Assembly (NCBI RefSeq): GCF_028682455.1
Contig: NZ_JANHLD010000001.1
Coordinates: forward strand, 62,001 to 126,000
Length of the DNA stretch: 64,000 nucleotides
Direction of reading: 5' to 3'
DNA from: Pseudomonas putida
GTDB lineage: Bacteria; Pseudomonadota; Gammaproteobacteria; Pseudomonadales; Pseudomonadaceae
Shown: positions 48,484-56,808 of the stretch, piece by piece
How the letters are laid out: the number at the start of each line of letters is the position of its first letter
Position numbering within the stretch: the first letter of the stretch is position 1
The notes under the pieces: model-generated
The model's input: the letters and a program-made list of their open reading frames with translations, nothing else
Database searches by the model: none
What the model was told of the DNA's origin: nothing
Translations under genes and position numbers: made by a program

Positions 48484-48543
48484 TCAGGTGCTGAACACAC
48501 CTCTCTAGGCGGAAGCCGCTCCCGAAAGTCAAAGCGGCTTTTT
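48484..48543 (+). ncRNA. c4-like antisense RNA candidate
   Basis: A first hairpin has stem AGGTG/CACCT (48486-48490, 48498-48502) and loop CTGAACA. A single-stranded CTCTCTAGGCGG segment follows, then a terminator hairpin (48514-48539) and T run. Segment 48493-48512 can pair with 48644-48662 further down the same transcript in three blocks (6, 7 and 3 bp). A short structured RNA upstream of an antirepressor, complementary to the downstream leader, is the layout of the c4 RNA of phages P1 and P7. The identity is inferred, not searched. Confidence 0.5.
48514..48543 (+). terminator. Intrinsic terminator in the antirepressor leader
   Basis: AGCCGCT, a 12-nt loop, AGCGGCT and five T residues. It lies only about 35-60 nt from the presumed transcription start and so would yield a roughly 60-nt RNA unless read through. 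Confidence 0.75.
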
Positions 48544-48697
48544 CACGTCCGTAGGTTTTGCGCTGCCTTCCAATGCGGGACAATGCATGCTTATGGCCGG
48601 GTGGCGCGCAGCTATACAAGACCCTTCGGGGGAAATCTGCGGGCCGTCCTAGAGCGGTGTTCAAGCGCCCGGCCGCCTCTCTGAACAGGAGGCGAAA

Positions 48698-48712
48698 TTG
48701 AACGATCTCTAG
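48698..48712 (+). CDS. Four-codon leader micro-ORF
   Basis: TTG AAC GAT CTC TAG, preceded by AGGAGG (48687-48692) at a 5-nt spacing. Its stop overlaps a second AGGAGG (48711-48716) that serves the antirepressor GTG at 48722. This mirrors the coupled leader cistron (icd) ahead of ant in phage P1, through which c4 RNA acts. Translation is unproven; it is given because the two ribosome-binding sites and the overlap are exact. Confidence 0.35.
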   Translation: MNDL

Positions 48713-48721
48713 GAGGCCATC

Positions 48722-49497
48722 GTGGCTGCTCAATCCAATCTGCTCCCTCAGGGCGTCGCTACTGACGACACCCCGCACCAGACCTTCAACTTTGACCACT
48801 TGCCAGTTCGCACGGTCAACCGTGATGGCGAAATCTGGTTTGTTGCCGCTGATGTGTGCGCGGCACTTGCACACACCAACCCACGGATGGCAGTGTCAAG
48901 GCTGGATGATGACGAAAAGGGTGTAAGTAATGTTTACACCCCTGGAGGCTCACAGGAAGTGATGATCGTCAGCGAATCGGGCCTGTACAGCCTGATTCTG
49001 ACCAGCCGCAAGGAAGAGGCCAAGCGGTTCAAGCGGTGGATCACCCACGAAGTTCTTCCAGCCATCCGTAAGACAGGGGTTACCAGAAATTCGAAGCCGC
49101 GCCCGCTTTGGACGTGACAGACGCCCCGTCCATGAAAGTTATGCGTGAGGTAGCCGACGACTACCTCAATGCCTACTACGAGGCGATCAAGGCAGGCAAA
49201 ACACGCCACCACATTGATGGCGTGCAGACCGAAGTACTCCAGGCCATCTTGGCCCATGCGCTGATGAGTCAGCGCATGTTGGTGTCCTTCAATTCCATCG
49301 GTCAAATGAACTGCCGCCTGATTCCTGGTGATGCATCTGTTGTGAGCTTTGCCAAGGATGACTACTTCGACATTGCCCAGCATGTCCCGATGGAGCGACT
49401 GCCTGACATGTTGGATGCGCTGAACAAGCGCGTAGCCTGCCATCTTGGCGCTTTTAGCGAGCGCTTGCGCCGCGACTCTTCGAGGAAACTGGCGTGA
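48722..49497 (+). pseudogene. Bro-N domain phage-type antirepressor, split by a frameshift
   Basis: Two reading frames make one antirepressor-like protein of about 258 residues. Frame one (GTG 48722 to a stop ending at 49117) is a Bro-N domain: VRTVNRDGEIWFVAADVCAALAH, VSRLDDDEKG, VMIVSESGLYSLILTSRKEEAKRFKRWI, VLPAIRKTG. Frame two continues as GYQKFEAAPALDVTDAPSM and runs to a TGA at 49497. The switch lies at GGGG (49076-49079): a -1 shift, or one missing G, gives the expected KTGGYQKFE. It is either a programmed frameshift or a broken gene. Frame two overlaps the transposase start by 4 nt. The C-terminal domain is not recognised. Confidence 0.75.
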
Positions 49498-50864
49498 GTG
49501 ATCTGGCCATCCCGCAAACGCTTTTGCACCCGCTCAAAGCTACGGTAGTGGGCTTCCATGAGGAAGAGAACGAATACAGCTTCCAGGTGGAATATCCCGA
49601 CCCCGAGGTTTGCCCTAACTGCGGGACGTGCGGCGAGGTGGTCAGATTCGGCAAGAAGCAGGTGAAGTTCCGTGACCTGCCGCTGCACGGGCGGTGGGTC
49701 ACGCTCTGGCTGGTTCGCCGCCGCTTCATGTGCCGGGCCTGCAACACCACGTTCAGCCCGGCGCTGCCGGAGATGGCCGAGAGCAACCGGATGACCCGGC
49801 GGCTGGCCGACTACATCATCAAGGCCACGGTGGGCCGCACCAATAGTGACGTGGGCCGTGAAGTGGGTGTGAATGAGTCGGTCATCCGTACCTTGTTCCG
49901 CGACCACTTCGAGGCGCAGAAAGACCGCTACAAGCCTACCGCACCCCGCGTGCTGGGCATTGATGAGCTGTACCTGCAGCGCACCTATCGCTGCGTGCTT
50001 ACCAACATCGAGGAGGAGACCATCATCGACCTGCTGGAATCACGCACCAAGCCACAGGTGACGGCCTACCTGTCGCGTCTCAAAGACCGCAAGGACATTG
50101 AGATTGTGTGCATGGACATGTGGAACCCCTACCGCGAGGTGACAAAGGCACTGATGCCACAGGCCACCATCGTGGTGGACAAGTTCCACATTCAGCGCAT
50201 GGCCAATGAAGCCATGGAGAAGATCAGGAAAAGCCTGAAGGCCGGGCTGTCACAGCATCGCCGCAGGGCGCTCAAGGGCGACCGAAAGCTGATGCTAATG
50301 CGCGAGCACGACCTGAACCCGATGAACAGGATGGTGGTCGATACCTGGCTCAACCAATTCCCGGAGCTGGGCGCGGCCTACCGTCTCAAGGAGGAGTTCC
50401 TGAACATCTGGAATTTGGAAAATGAGTCTGACGCCAAAGAAGAATACCGGCGCTGGCATTCCAGCCTAACGCCGGAGGAGCGTCCGCAGTGGGCACCACT
50501 GACCACAGCAATGAGCAATTGGGAGGCGGAAATCTTCGCCTACTTCGGTAACGGGCAGCGCAACACCAATGCCTTCACCGAATCGATGAACCGGCAAATG
50601 AAAGACCTGAATAGGCTCACGCGCAGCATGTCCTTCGAGATGTTCCGCGCCAAGATTCTGTTCTCGGTCGAGCACAAGATGAAGCGCAAGGAAAAGCCCC
50701 GCCGGGAATCGCCATTCACTATGGGCTACGGCCTCCCGACAGATGCCAACCTTGCAGGGCGGGCGCCCTCTATGCGCGACATGGGGGCGCCCATTCGTCC
50801 TCTGCTGGAGTTCCTGCTGGAGCCTCCCATCAACATCAACCCGATGCCTTCGGCTGAGGGTTAG
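49494..50864 (+). CDS. tnpA: ISL3 family transposase
   Basis: A 456-residue transposase: an N-terminal zinc ribbon (Cys40, Cys43, Cys80, Cys83), a helix-turn-helix region (about 100-135) and a DDE-type catalytic core with candidate acidic residues Asp157 (VLGIDELY), Asp208 (CMDMWNPY), Asp229 (VVDKFH) and Glu363 (NAFTESMNRQMK). All are typical of ISL3. The GTG start overlaps the stop of the antirepressor's second frame (GTGA), and there is no strong ribosome-binding site of its own, so translation probably depends on ribosomes finishing that frame. The gene is intact. Confidence 0.93.
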   Translation: MSDLAIPQTLLHPLKATVVGFHEEENEYSFQVEYPDPEVCPNCGTCGEVVRFGKKQVKFRDLPLHGRWVTLWLVRRRFMCRACNTTFSPALPEMAESNRMTRRLADYIIKATVGRTNSDVGREVGVNESVIRTLFRDHFEAQKDRYKPTAPRVLGIDELYLQRTYRCVLTNIEEETIIDLLESRTKPQVTAYLSRLKDRKDIEIVCMDMWNPYREVTKALMPQATIVVDKFHIQRMANEAMEKIRKSLKAGLSQHRRRALKGDRKLMLMREHDLNPMNRMVVDTWLNQFPELGAAYRLKEEFLNIWNLENESDAKEEYRRWHSSLTPEERPQWAPLTTAMSNWEAEIFAYFGNGQRNTNAFTESMNRQMKDLNRLTRSMSFEMFRAKILFSVEHKMKRKEKPRRESPFTMGYGLPTDANLAGRAPSMRDMGAPIRPLLEFLLEPPININPMPSAEG

Positions 50865-50874
50865 GAAGCTCCTG

Positions 50875-50899
50875 CATCAACAGGCTTTTATGAATACCC
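50875..50899 (-). repeat. Right terminal inverted repeat of the ISL3 element
   Basis: Inverted copy of 48374-48398 (23 of 25 matches), starting 11 nt after the transposase stop and ending in GAATACCC next to the target duplication. Confidence 0.92.
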
Positions 50900-50907
50900 C
50901 AAAAAAA
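50900..50907. repeat. Target-site duplication, right copy
   Basis: CAAAAAAA, identical to 48366-48373. Confidence 0.9.
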
Positions 50908-51704
50908 TCTTTGCCACCTATGTTCGTAACTTGCAGTCAGAGTCACTACGACGTGATTTCTTCGAAGAAGTCTATTTGCCAAGTCTGGCAGAGAATAAGC
51001 GGAGAGGAATGAAGGGGGAGCTGTTCGAGCGCTTCAATCACACCTTGACTATCGTTTCGGTCAAGGAAACACCTGATCAAATCTATGTTCAGGTTAGCTT
51101 GGCTGATCCAGAGCAGGCTGCTCATTGGGTGGAATTGTACACTCAGCAGGCAGGCGAGCGGGCCAAGCGGGAGTTGATTAAGGACGTAAGAGCTGACGCT
51201 AAGGTCAAGGCGAAGAATCTTGAGCAGCAGATCCGCCAAGCACGTGAGAGTACACGGAAGCATCGGGAGGACCAGATCATTCAACTGACGGAAGCGATTA
51301 GGATCGCCAACTCTATTGGTTTGGAAAAGCCCCCTATCATCGATAGTGCTTTAGCGTCCGAAGTGTCCGCAGGGATGGGGGGGGTGCTAACTTACATGCG
51401 TGGTAGCAAAGCTCTCATGGCTGAGGTTGAAAACCTGAGAAATAGACCATCCGATGACCCATTTATCGAAAACCTCCGTAAACAACAAGAGTCTTTGAAC
51501 TTCTATCGATCTTTGGAAGTTGATCCAGCGTCGATCGAAGTGTACCGCCAGGATGGGGCCGTCCAACTACCTGATGAGCCCGTAAAGCCCCAAAAGGCCA
51601 TTATTATTGGGGTAGGGGCATTGGCGGGTCTGACCTTGGGGGTTCTGTTGGCATTGATGCGAAACTTTGTCGTTCGACGAGAGGCAGAGCTGGGAATGTC
51701 TTAG
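50908..51704 (+). pseudogene. wzz: wzz, 3' part (separated by the ISL3 element)
   Basis: Continues the Wzz frame as IFATYVRNLQSESLRRDFFEEVYLP, then the long periplasmic coiled-coil region and the second membrane helix near the C-terminus, preceded by the family's proline-containing stretch LPDEPVKPQKA. No internal damage is visible. It has no ribosome-binding site of its own, so it is unlikely to be made as a useful protein. The loss should abolish modal-length control of the O-antigen unless a second wzz exists elsewhere. Confidence 0.92.
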
Positions 51705-52032
51705 ACAAAAATGCGTCTCAGAAAATGTCCGGCTATGCTTTCGACGTAAGAAGTATAGATTATCATGCGACGTCGCGACTGCCGGGTGCTTTGGTTTTTG
51801 AGGGAAAGCTATTGGTCACTGTGTTTTAACCTCAGATCCGTCGATCCGATTTATGGCCCTGCGTATAGTTATAATGCTTAACTTGTGTATAAGGTTTTCA
51901 GCGCGTGATAGTGAATTTAGTCGTCGGGTTGTTTCGGTAACTCGATTAAGCAGCGTGTGAGCAAACTGGTCGCGAGCCCCGATGCCGCAGAAACTGGACT
52001 TGAGCCCGCGTCAGAGAAAGTTGGAGTTTAAT
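51705..52032. other. 328-bp AT-rich spacer before wecB
   Basis: No gene is seen. A TATAAT at 51870-51875 could be a -10 element, but no good -35 is at the right distance. The spacer may carry a secondary promoter for the genes downstream of the broken wzz, which would spare them from polarity. Confidence 0.35.
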
Positions 52033-53151
52033 GTGAAAACGTTGTGCATTTTTGGGACCCGACCAGAAGCCATTAAAATGGCTCCCCTAGCTCTCGCTCT
52101 CAAAAGCGACCCACGCTTTGAAGCTAAGGTGTGTGTGACCGGTCAGCACCGCGAAATGCTTGATCAAGTAATGAATCTCTTTGGGTTAGATCCTGAGTTC
52201 GACCTCGATATCATGAAGCCAGGACAGGATTTGACCGATGTCACTACCAGCATTATGCAGGGGCTGAAGTCTGTCTTCTCAAAATACAGGCCAGATGTAG
52301 TGTTGGTTCACGGCGATACAGCAACAACGCTCTCTGCTAGTCTGGCTGCTTACTATCATAAAATTCCAATCGCACATATCGAAGCTGGACTGCGTACAGG
52401 TAATTTGTATTCGCCTTGGCCAGAAGAAGCTAACCGGAAATTAACCGGTGCTCTAGCAAGTCTGCATTTTGCTCCTACCGAAAACTCTAGGAGCAATTTG
52501 ATCGCTGAAGGCGTGCTAGACAGTCGAATTCTTGTTACTGGTAATACCGTAATTGACGCCTTGTTGGATGTTGTTAATAAGCTCGAGAGTAACTCAGAGC
52601 TCAGAAAGGTTGCGGCACGTCCTACTGAGTTCCTTGACCCCGCCCGTAAGGTTATTTTGGTTACCGGCCATCGCAGAGAAAGTTTCGGCGATGGTTTCGA
52701 GCGTATTTGCAACGCCTTGGCAGAGGTGGCCCGAGCCAATCCTGAAGTGCAGATTGTCTATCCTGTGCATTTGAACCCTAATGTACGAGAGCCTGTCAAT
52801 AGGCTACTCAGCAATATTGAAAACGTTCACCTGATTGAGCCGTTAGATTATTTGCCGTTCGTCTACCTGATGAGTCGCTCGTATATTATCCTGACCGATT
52901 CAGGTGGCATCCAGGAAGAGGCCCCCTCCTTGGGCAAACCGGTGTTGGTGATGCGTGATACCACGGAACGACCGGAAGCAGTTGCTGCGGGAACGGTAAA
53001 GTTGGTTGGTACAGAGACCCACAGTATCGTAAACGAACTAACTCGACTCTTGATAGACGAAGAGTATTACGGGGCGATGAGTCATTCGCATAACCCCTAT
53101 GGTGATGGCAAAGCATGTAATCGCATATGCGAAGCGTTGCTGAAAATTTAG
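52033..53151 (+). CDS. wecB: UDP-N-acetylglucosamine 2-epimerase (non-hydrolysing)
   Basis: A 372-residue WecB family enzyme: [18 protein letters not shown] at the N-terminus, the active-site stretch [31 protein letters not shown] (positions 95-125 region), the [10 protein letters not shown] histidine, and [29 protein letters not shown] near the end. It makes UDP-ManNAc. No dehydrogenase (wecC) for UDP-ManNAcA is in the window. The GTG at 52033 has GGAG 6 nt upstream; the longer frame from 51982 is less likely. Confidence 0.93.
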   Translation: MKTLCIFGTRPEAIKMAPLALALKSDPRFEAKVCVTGQHREMLDQVMNLFGLDPEFDLDIMKPGQDLTDVTTSIMQGLKSVFSKYRPDVVLVHGDTATTLSASLAAYYHKIPIAHIEAGLRTGNLYSPWPEEANRKLTGALASLHFAPTENSRSNLIAEGVLDSRILVTGNTVIDALLDVVNKLESNSELRKVAARPTEFLDPARKVILVTGHRRESFGDGFERICNALAEVARANPEVQIVYPVHLNPNVREPVNRLLSNIENVHLIEPLDYLPFVYLMSRSYIILTDSGGIQEEAPSLGKPVLVMRDTTERPEAVAAGTVKLVGTETHSIVNELTRLLIDEEYYGAMSHSHNPYGDGKACNRICEALLKI

Positions 53152-53169
53152 TGTTGGGCTGGAAGTAGA

Positions 53170-54402
53170 ATGCAGGACTATCGCCAAAGCGCAGTAAATG
53201 CCATTTATCTGATTATGGTTCAGGGGATGAACTATCTCGTCCCTTTGTTCCTTATGTTTCATTTGATCAAATATTTAGGTGTTTCTGGCTTTGGCGAGTA
53301 CGCATTCTGGTACTCGGTTCTTTTATATGTCCAAGCCATCGTTGAATATGGGTTTTCATTTTCCGGAACACGGGAAGTGGCGACCGCCAACAATGATTCA
53401 GGTCGGCTATCAAATATCTTTTTTCAGGTCACTGTTGCCAAGTTACTCATGGCGTTTGTTGTGCTTTTTGTGGCGTTGTTTTGCTTGATCTTGAATATTG
53501 TCCCGATAACTGCAATTTTCGCGGTTCTCGCAGGTATAGCGCTGGCGTTGATCCCGAACTGGTATTTTCAAGGCTTACAAAAATTACGTGGTATCACTAT
53601 CCTAGGTGTGGCGCTCCGGGTTGTATTCATTATATCTGTGTATATTTTGATCGATGGTAGTTCCACGGTGAAACAGGTTCTCTTCCTTCAGTTGCTGTCG
53701 CTATTGCCCTTGTTGTTTGTTGGCAACTACCTTGCCTGTCGACAATTGTGTCGCCCACGCGAAATGCGTGCAAAAGATATTTTTCAACAGTTGAGGGCAG
53801 GTTGGCCATTGTTTTCGACGTCCATGCTCTCGATGGTTATTAGCAATGGAGGGATACTTTGGCTGGGCGCTACGGCAACGCCTCAAGTAGTAGGTGTGTA
53901 CGCTGCGGTCGAGCGGGTTGTGAAAGCAGTTTTGGGTATGTTTACACCGATCAGTCAGGCACTCTACCCACTCAACAGCAAAAAATTTGCGACTTCATTT
54001 GAGTCTGGGTTGCGTAGCGTTCTGTTGTCAGGAGCAGTAATGCTTACATTAGCTGTGCTTGCAGTATCCTTCGTGGCCTTGACGCAAGGAATTTGGTTCG
54101 ATGTGTTCACTATTCCGGAGGAAGCTAAGAGCCTCGTTCCTCTGCTGTTGTTGTGGGCGTTTTTGAGTATCTTCAATAACGTGGCCGGGATCCAAACCCT
54201 TAGCGCGAGCGGTGCTGCAGTCCGTTATGCAATAAGTTTTAAAGTTTCTGCGTTAGTTTTTGTTGCTGTCTTGTTTTTTGGTAGTGCAAGCTCTCCTGTC
54301 AACGCTGTCGTGCTTGCTCTAGTGCTGGCTGAAAGCTCGTTGGTGGTCTTGCTTCTGGGAAACATCTTTCACTTGGTAAGACGCAGACGTTTTGTTGGTT
54401 GA
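53170..54402 (+). CDS. wzx: O-antigen flippase (Wzx type)
   Basis: A 410-residue polysaccharide transport protein with about 12 membrane helices and no soluble domain. The N-terminus AVNAIYLIMVQGMNYLVPLFLMFHLIKYLGVSGFGEYAF is characteristic of Wzx proteins in the MOP superfamily. It would flip the lipid-linked O-unit to the periplasm. Position next to a polymerase and glycosyltransferases supports the call. Confidence 0.87.
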   Translation: MQDYRQSAVNAIYLIMVQGMNYLVPLFLMFHLIKYLGVSGFGEYAFWYSVLLYVQAIVEYGFSFSGTREVATANNDSGRLSNIFFQVTVAKLLMAFVVLFVALFCLILNIVPITAIFAVLAGIALALIPNWYFQGLQKLRGITILGVALRVVFIISVYILIDGSSTVKQVLFLQLLSLLPLLFVGNYLACRQLCRPREMRAKDIFQQLRAGWPLFSTSMLSMVISNGGILWLGATATPQVVGVYAAVERVVKAVLGMFTPISQALYPLNSKKFATSFESGLRSVLLSGAVMLTLAVLAVSFVALTQGIWFDVFTIPEEAKSLVPLLLLWAFLSIFNNVAGIQTLSASGAAVRYAISFKVSALVFVAVLFFGSASSPVNAVVLALVLAESSLVVLLLGNIFHLVRRRRFVG

Positions 54403-54474
54403 CCTTGATTGTGATTTATTAAGTTGGCTTACTATAAAACCAACAAGAGTACGGGCATTGATGGGGAGCAAGGT

Positions 54475-55605
54475 TTGGACGAAAATAAGGTCTTCATATT
54501 TAGAGGGCTTCCACTGGTTGCGGACTCTCGCACAGTACGGAATGGAAGTTTTTTTGATCAAGTTCAGTTTCATACGTGGGAAAAAAAAGATAAAAGCGAT
54601 TATGCAGGTAGGGATGTAGTAAGTTATCCATTTGCTAAGGATGGTGGGTGGATGATATTGAAGTACCCACTATATTTGATCTACCTTTTTCTGTTTTCTT
54701 TGTTAAAGATCAAGGGGCGCGATACCTGCATGTGCATGGATCTGGATACGTTTGTGCCTGTCTGGTTGGGAAGTTTTTTCAAGCGCACAACGTTAATCTT
54801 TGATGTTGTGGATCCTGCGTCTCAAGCAAGATTTAAAAAGCTACCCTTCAGCCGCTTGATCGATAAGATTGAGTTTTTTTTCATCATAAGGGCTACGTTG
54901 GCAACTTTTCCACACGCGTGCAGAGTTCAATACTATGAAGATTCGATTGGCGTGAACCTTGATAGGGTTAATGCTTTTGTAATTGAAAATATGCCATCTT
55001 TCATTCGGAAGCAGAAAGATGCGACCAACTGTGGTTCGCTCCATGAATCCAATAGAGTGGTCATTGGTTACTTCGGAACGTTGGATGGTAGCCGGGGGCT
55101 TAATCTATTGATGGATTTTGCGCGCTCCAATGCCGATAGCATTCAGGTGTCGGTGGCTGGAGATGGTCCATTAAAATCGTACGTCAAGAATTTATCTGAT
55201 CAGGCTGAAAATATTAGCTTTTTGGGGCGTTATGCGCCTGACCAATTAGGGGCTCTTTATAAGAACGTTGACTTTTCTTGGATGTATTATGACCCTAGTG
55301 TCAGTTTGCATCGTTATGCTGCGCCGAACAAATTTTATGAGCATTTGTGTTTCAAGGTTCCAGTGCTGACTAACTCAATTATCCCACAGGCCCGGTTCGT
55401 GGACGAAAACCACACGGGTGTCGTACTCGACAAGCTGGGAGAAGAGTTGATAGTCGATGATGTGATTAGCAATGCACTGGTGGCCAGATTGAAAGGTTTC
55501 AAACCGGGCAGGGCATTGAATGAGTATTGGGATCAGCAGTGTACCACGTACTATGAAGATGTCGCCGAGCGTCTTCGCGGTGTGATACTGGAGTCAAAGA
55601 AGTGA
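54475..55605 (+). CDS. Glycosyltransferase family 4 protein
   Basis: A 376-residue GT-B fold enzyme. Donor-binding signs are VVIGYFGTLDGSRGLNLLMDFA, ISFLGRYAPDQLGALYKNVDFSWMYYD and APNKFYEHLCFKVPVLT, the last holding the conserved Glu. Acceptor and sugar are unknown. No ATG is available; the TTG at 54475 has GGGGAG six bases upstream and gives the plausible N-terminus DENKVFIFRGLPL, while a TTG at 54424 lacks a ribosome-binding site. AT-rich. Confidence 0.78.
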   Translation: MDENKVFIFRGLPLVADSRTVRNGSFFDQVQFHTWEKKDKSDYAGRDVVSYPFAKDGGWMILKYPLYLIYLFLFSLLKIKGRDTCMCMDLDTFVPVWLGSFFKRTTLIFDVVDPASQARFKKLPFSRLIDKIEFFFIIRATLATFPHACRVQYYEDSIGVNLDRVNAFVIENMPSFIRKQKDATNCGSLHESNRVVIGYFGTLDGSRGLNLLMDFARSNADSIQVSVAGDGPLKSYVKNLSDQAENISFLGRYAPDQLGALYKNVDFSWMYYDPSVSLHRYAAPNKFYEHLCFKVPVLTNSIIPQARFVDENHTGVVLDKLGEELIVDDVISNALVARLKGFKPGRALNEYWDQQCTTYYEDVAERLRGVILESKK

Positions 55606-56771
55606 ACTGGGCGCTTTTTTTCGCTCTGCTCTCCATTTGCTCAAGAGGTGGTCTTGAGATAGTAATGCCAAAGCCGTTGGCGTATTTGGCCTCGCTCCTT
55701 GGATTCTATGTTGGTGTTCTTTGTTTTTACTTGGGTAATGGAATAACTTTCAGGGCGCGGATGCCTGTGCTGTTCCTGTCATTGGCTTTTATTTTCACTT
55801 CATTCATTTCACTCTCCATTACGCTAAGTAGCACGCCTGATCTCCTTTACGCAGTTTATGTCGTCTACCCCGTTGCTATCGCATTTTCATTTTTTGTTTT
55901 TTATTCTGTGCGATGTGAAGGTTTGGTGCTGCGAGAGATTGAGCGTTCAATTGCAGTTTTGATACTCCTTCTGTTTATCCTGGCTACACTGCAGGAATTC
56001 AGATTGATTGATCTCCCAGGTGCAACACCGGCATATGGAATTCCAGGCAACCTAGCGCGCCCCTCTTCAATTACTGGCAGCTACCTTCATTACCCGCTCA
56101 TCATGGTGATGCTGGGGGTGTTCCTTCAGGTGTTAAAACAGCGTTTGAGTTTCGTTACACTTATTGCGTTCGCGAGTGTGTTTCTGGCGTTTTCGCGATC
56201 AGGAATGATGCTGGTGTTGGCGTACATTGCGCTTATGATGGCACATGTTCTGCTTACCGGAAGGCTTCGGTTGAGTTACAGGCGATTGATATACGCGCTA
56301 TTGATGCTTGTGGTTGTAGTAGTTATTTTGATAATTACCGGGTTGGCCGATATCTTGTGGGCGCGTGCGGTCTCTGCGCTTGATACGCAGGGCATAGGGA
56401 ACGACGATCGGATTGCCGCTTGGGCATTCGGAATGAAAGTCATCTCTGAGTCGAATTTACTGTTTGGTAGTAATTTCGGGATGGCTACCAACTTGACTGC
56501 TAACCTGGCTGGCGCGAAGTCCTACGTAGTAGAATCGAGTGTATTGCAAAACATGGTCAACTTTGGGTTCGTAGGCTCTTTGGTGTTTTTTGGGTTTTTT
56601 ATTTACATGTATCAGATAAGTCCAGAAAGATACTTTAAATTTTTTCTGGTCTCTGTGCTGTTGCAGTCGTTGGTGTATCAGTCGACGGAGGTTCTGCCTT
56701 TTATCCTGGGTGTGATGTTTTTGAGATCGTTAGTTGTATCTCCAAATAGTGCAGCGTGGCGATATCCTTGA
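55602..56771 (+). CDS. wzy: O-antigen polymerase-like membrane protein (Wzy)
   Basis: A 389-residue protein with about 11-12 membrane helices and a large periplasmic loop (about 255-310: DTQGIGNDDRIAAWAFGMKVISESNLLFGSNFGMA). Low overall conservation, yet this loop resembles the Wzy_C/O-antigen ligase loop. The GTG start overlaps the preceding glycosyltransferase by 4 nt. Because a second ligase-like gene lies at 60,489, this one is more likely the polymerase. Confidence 0.72.
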   Translation: MNWALFFALLSICSRGGLEIVMPKPLAYLASLLGFYVGVLCFYLGNGITFRARMPVLFLSLAFIFTSFISLSITLSSTPDLLYAVYVVYPVAIAFSFFVFYSVRCEGLVLREIERSIAVLILLLFILATLQEFRLIDLPGATPAYGIPGNLARPSSITGSYLHYPLIMVMLGVFLQVLKQRLSFVTLIAFASVFLAFSRSGMMLVLAYIALMMAHVLLTGRLRLSYRRLIYALLMLVVVVVILIITGLADILWARAVSALDTQGIGNDDRIAAWAFGMKVISESNLLFGSNFGMATNLTANLAGAKSYVVESSVLQNMVNFGFVGSLVFFGFFIYMYQISPERYFKFFLVSVLLQSLVYQSTEVLPFILGVMFLRSLVVSPNSAAWRYP

Positions 56772-56808
56772 GGGTGTCATTAAATAATTATTTCGTAGGT
56801 GACATTAA

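Larger units (their letters stand above)
48374..50899 (+). mobile_element. ISL3-family insertion sequence with a phage-like antirepressor module
   Basis: A 2,526-bp element bounded by 25-bp imperfect inverted repeats (23 of 25 matching, beginning GGGTATTCATAAAAG) and an exact 8-bp duplication CAAAAAAA. In order: left repeat, a TTGACA promoter, a terminator-ended leader RNA, a four-codon micro-ORF, a frameshifted Bro-N antirepressor gene, an ISL3 transposase gene overlapping it by 4 nt, right repeat. Removing the element plus one duplication restores the wzz frame perfectly, so the insertion is recent. At 2.5 kb it is longer than simple ISL3 elements because of the passenger module. Confidence 0.93.

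Noticed and set aside
50931..51704. Wzz C-terminal part as an independent gene starting at TTG 50931
   Set aside because: It lacks a ribosome-binding site and the first membrane helix, and it joins the 5' part exactly at the target duplication, so it is half of an interrupted gene.
51865..51876. TATAAT promoter between wzz and wecB
   Set aside because: The -10 is perfect, but no recognisable -35 stands 16-18 bp upstream in an AT-rich stretch where TATAAT arises by chance.
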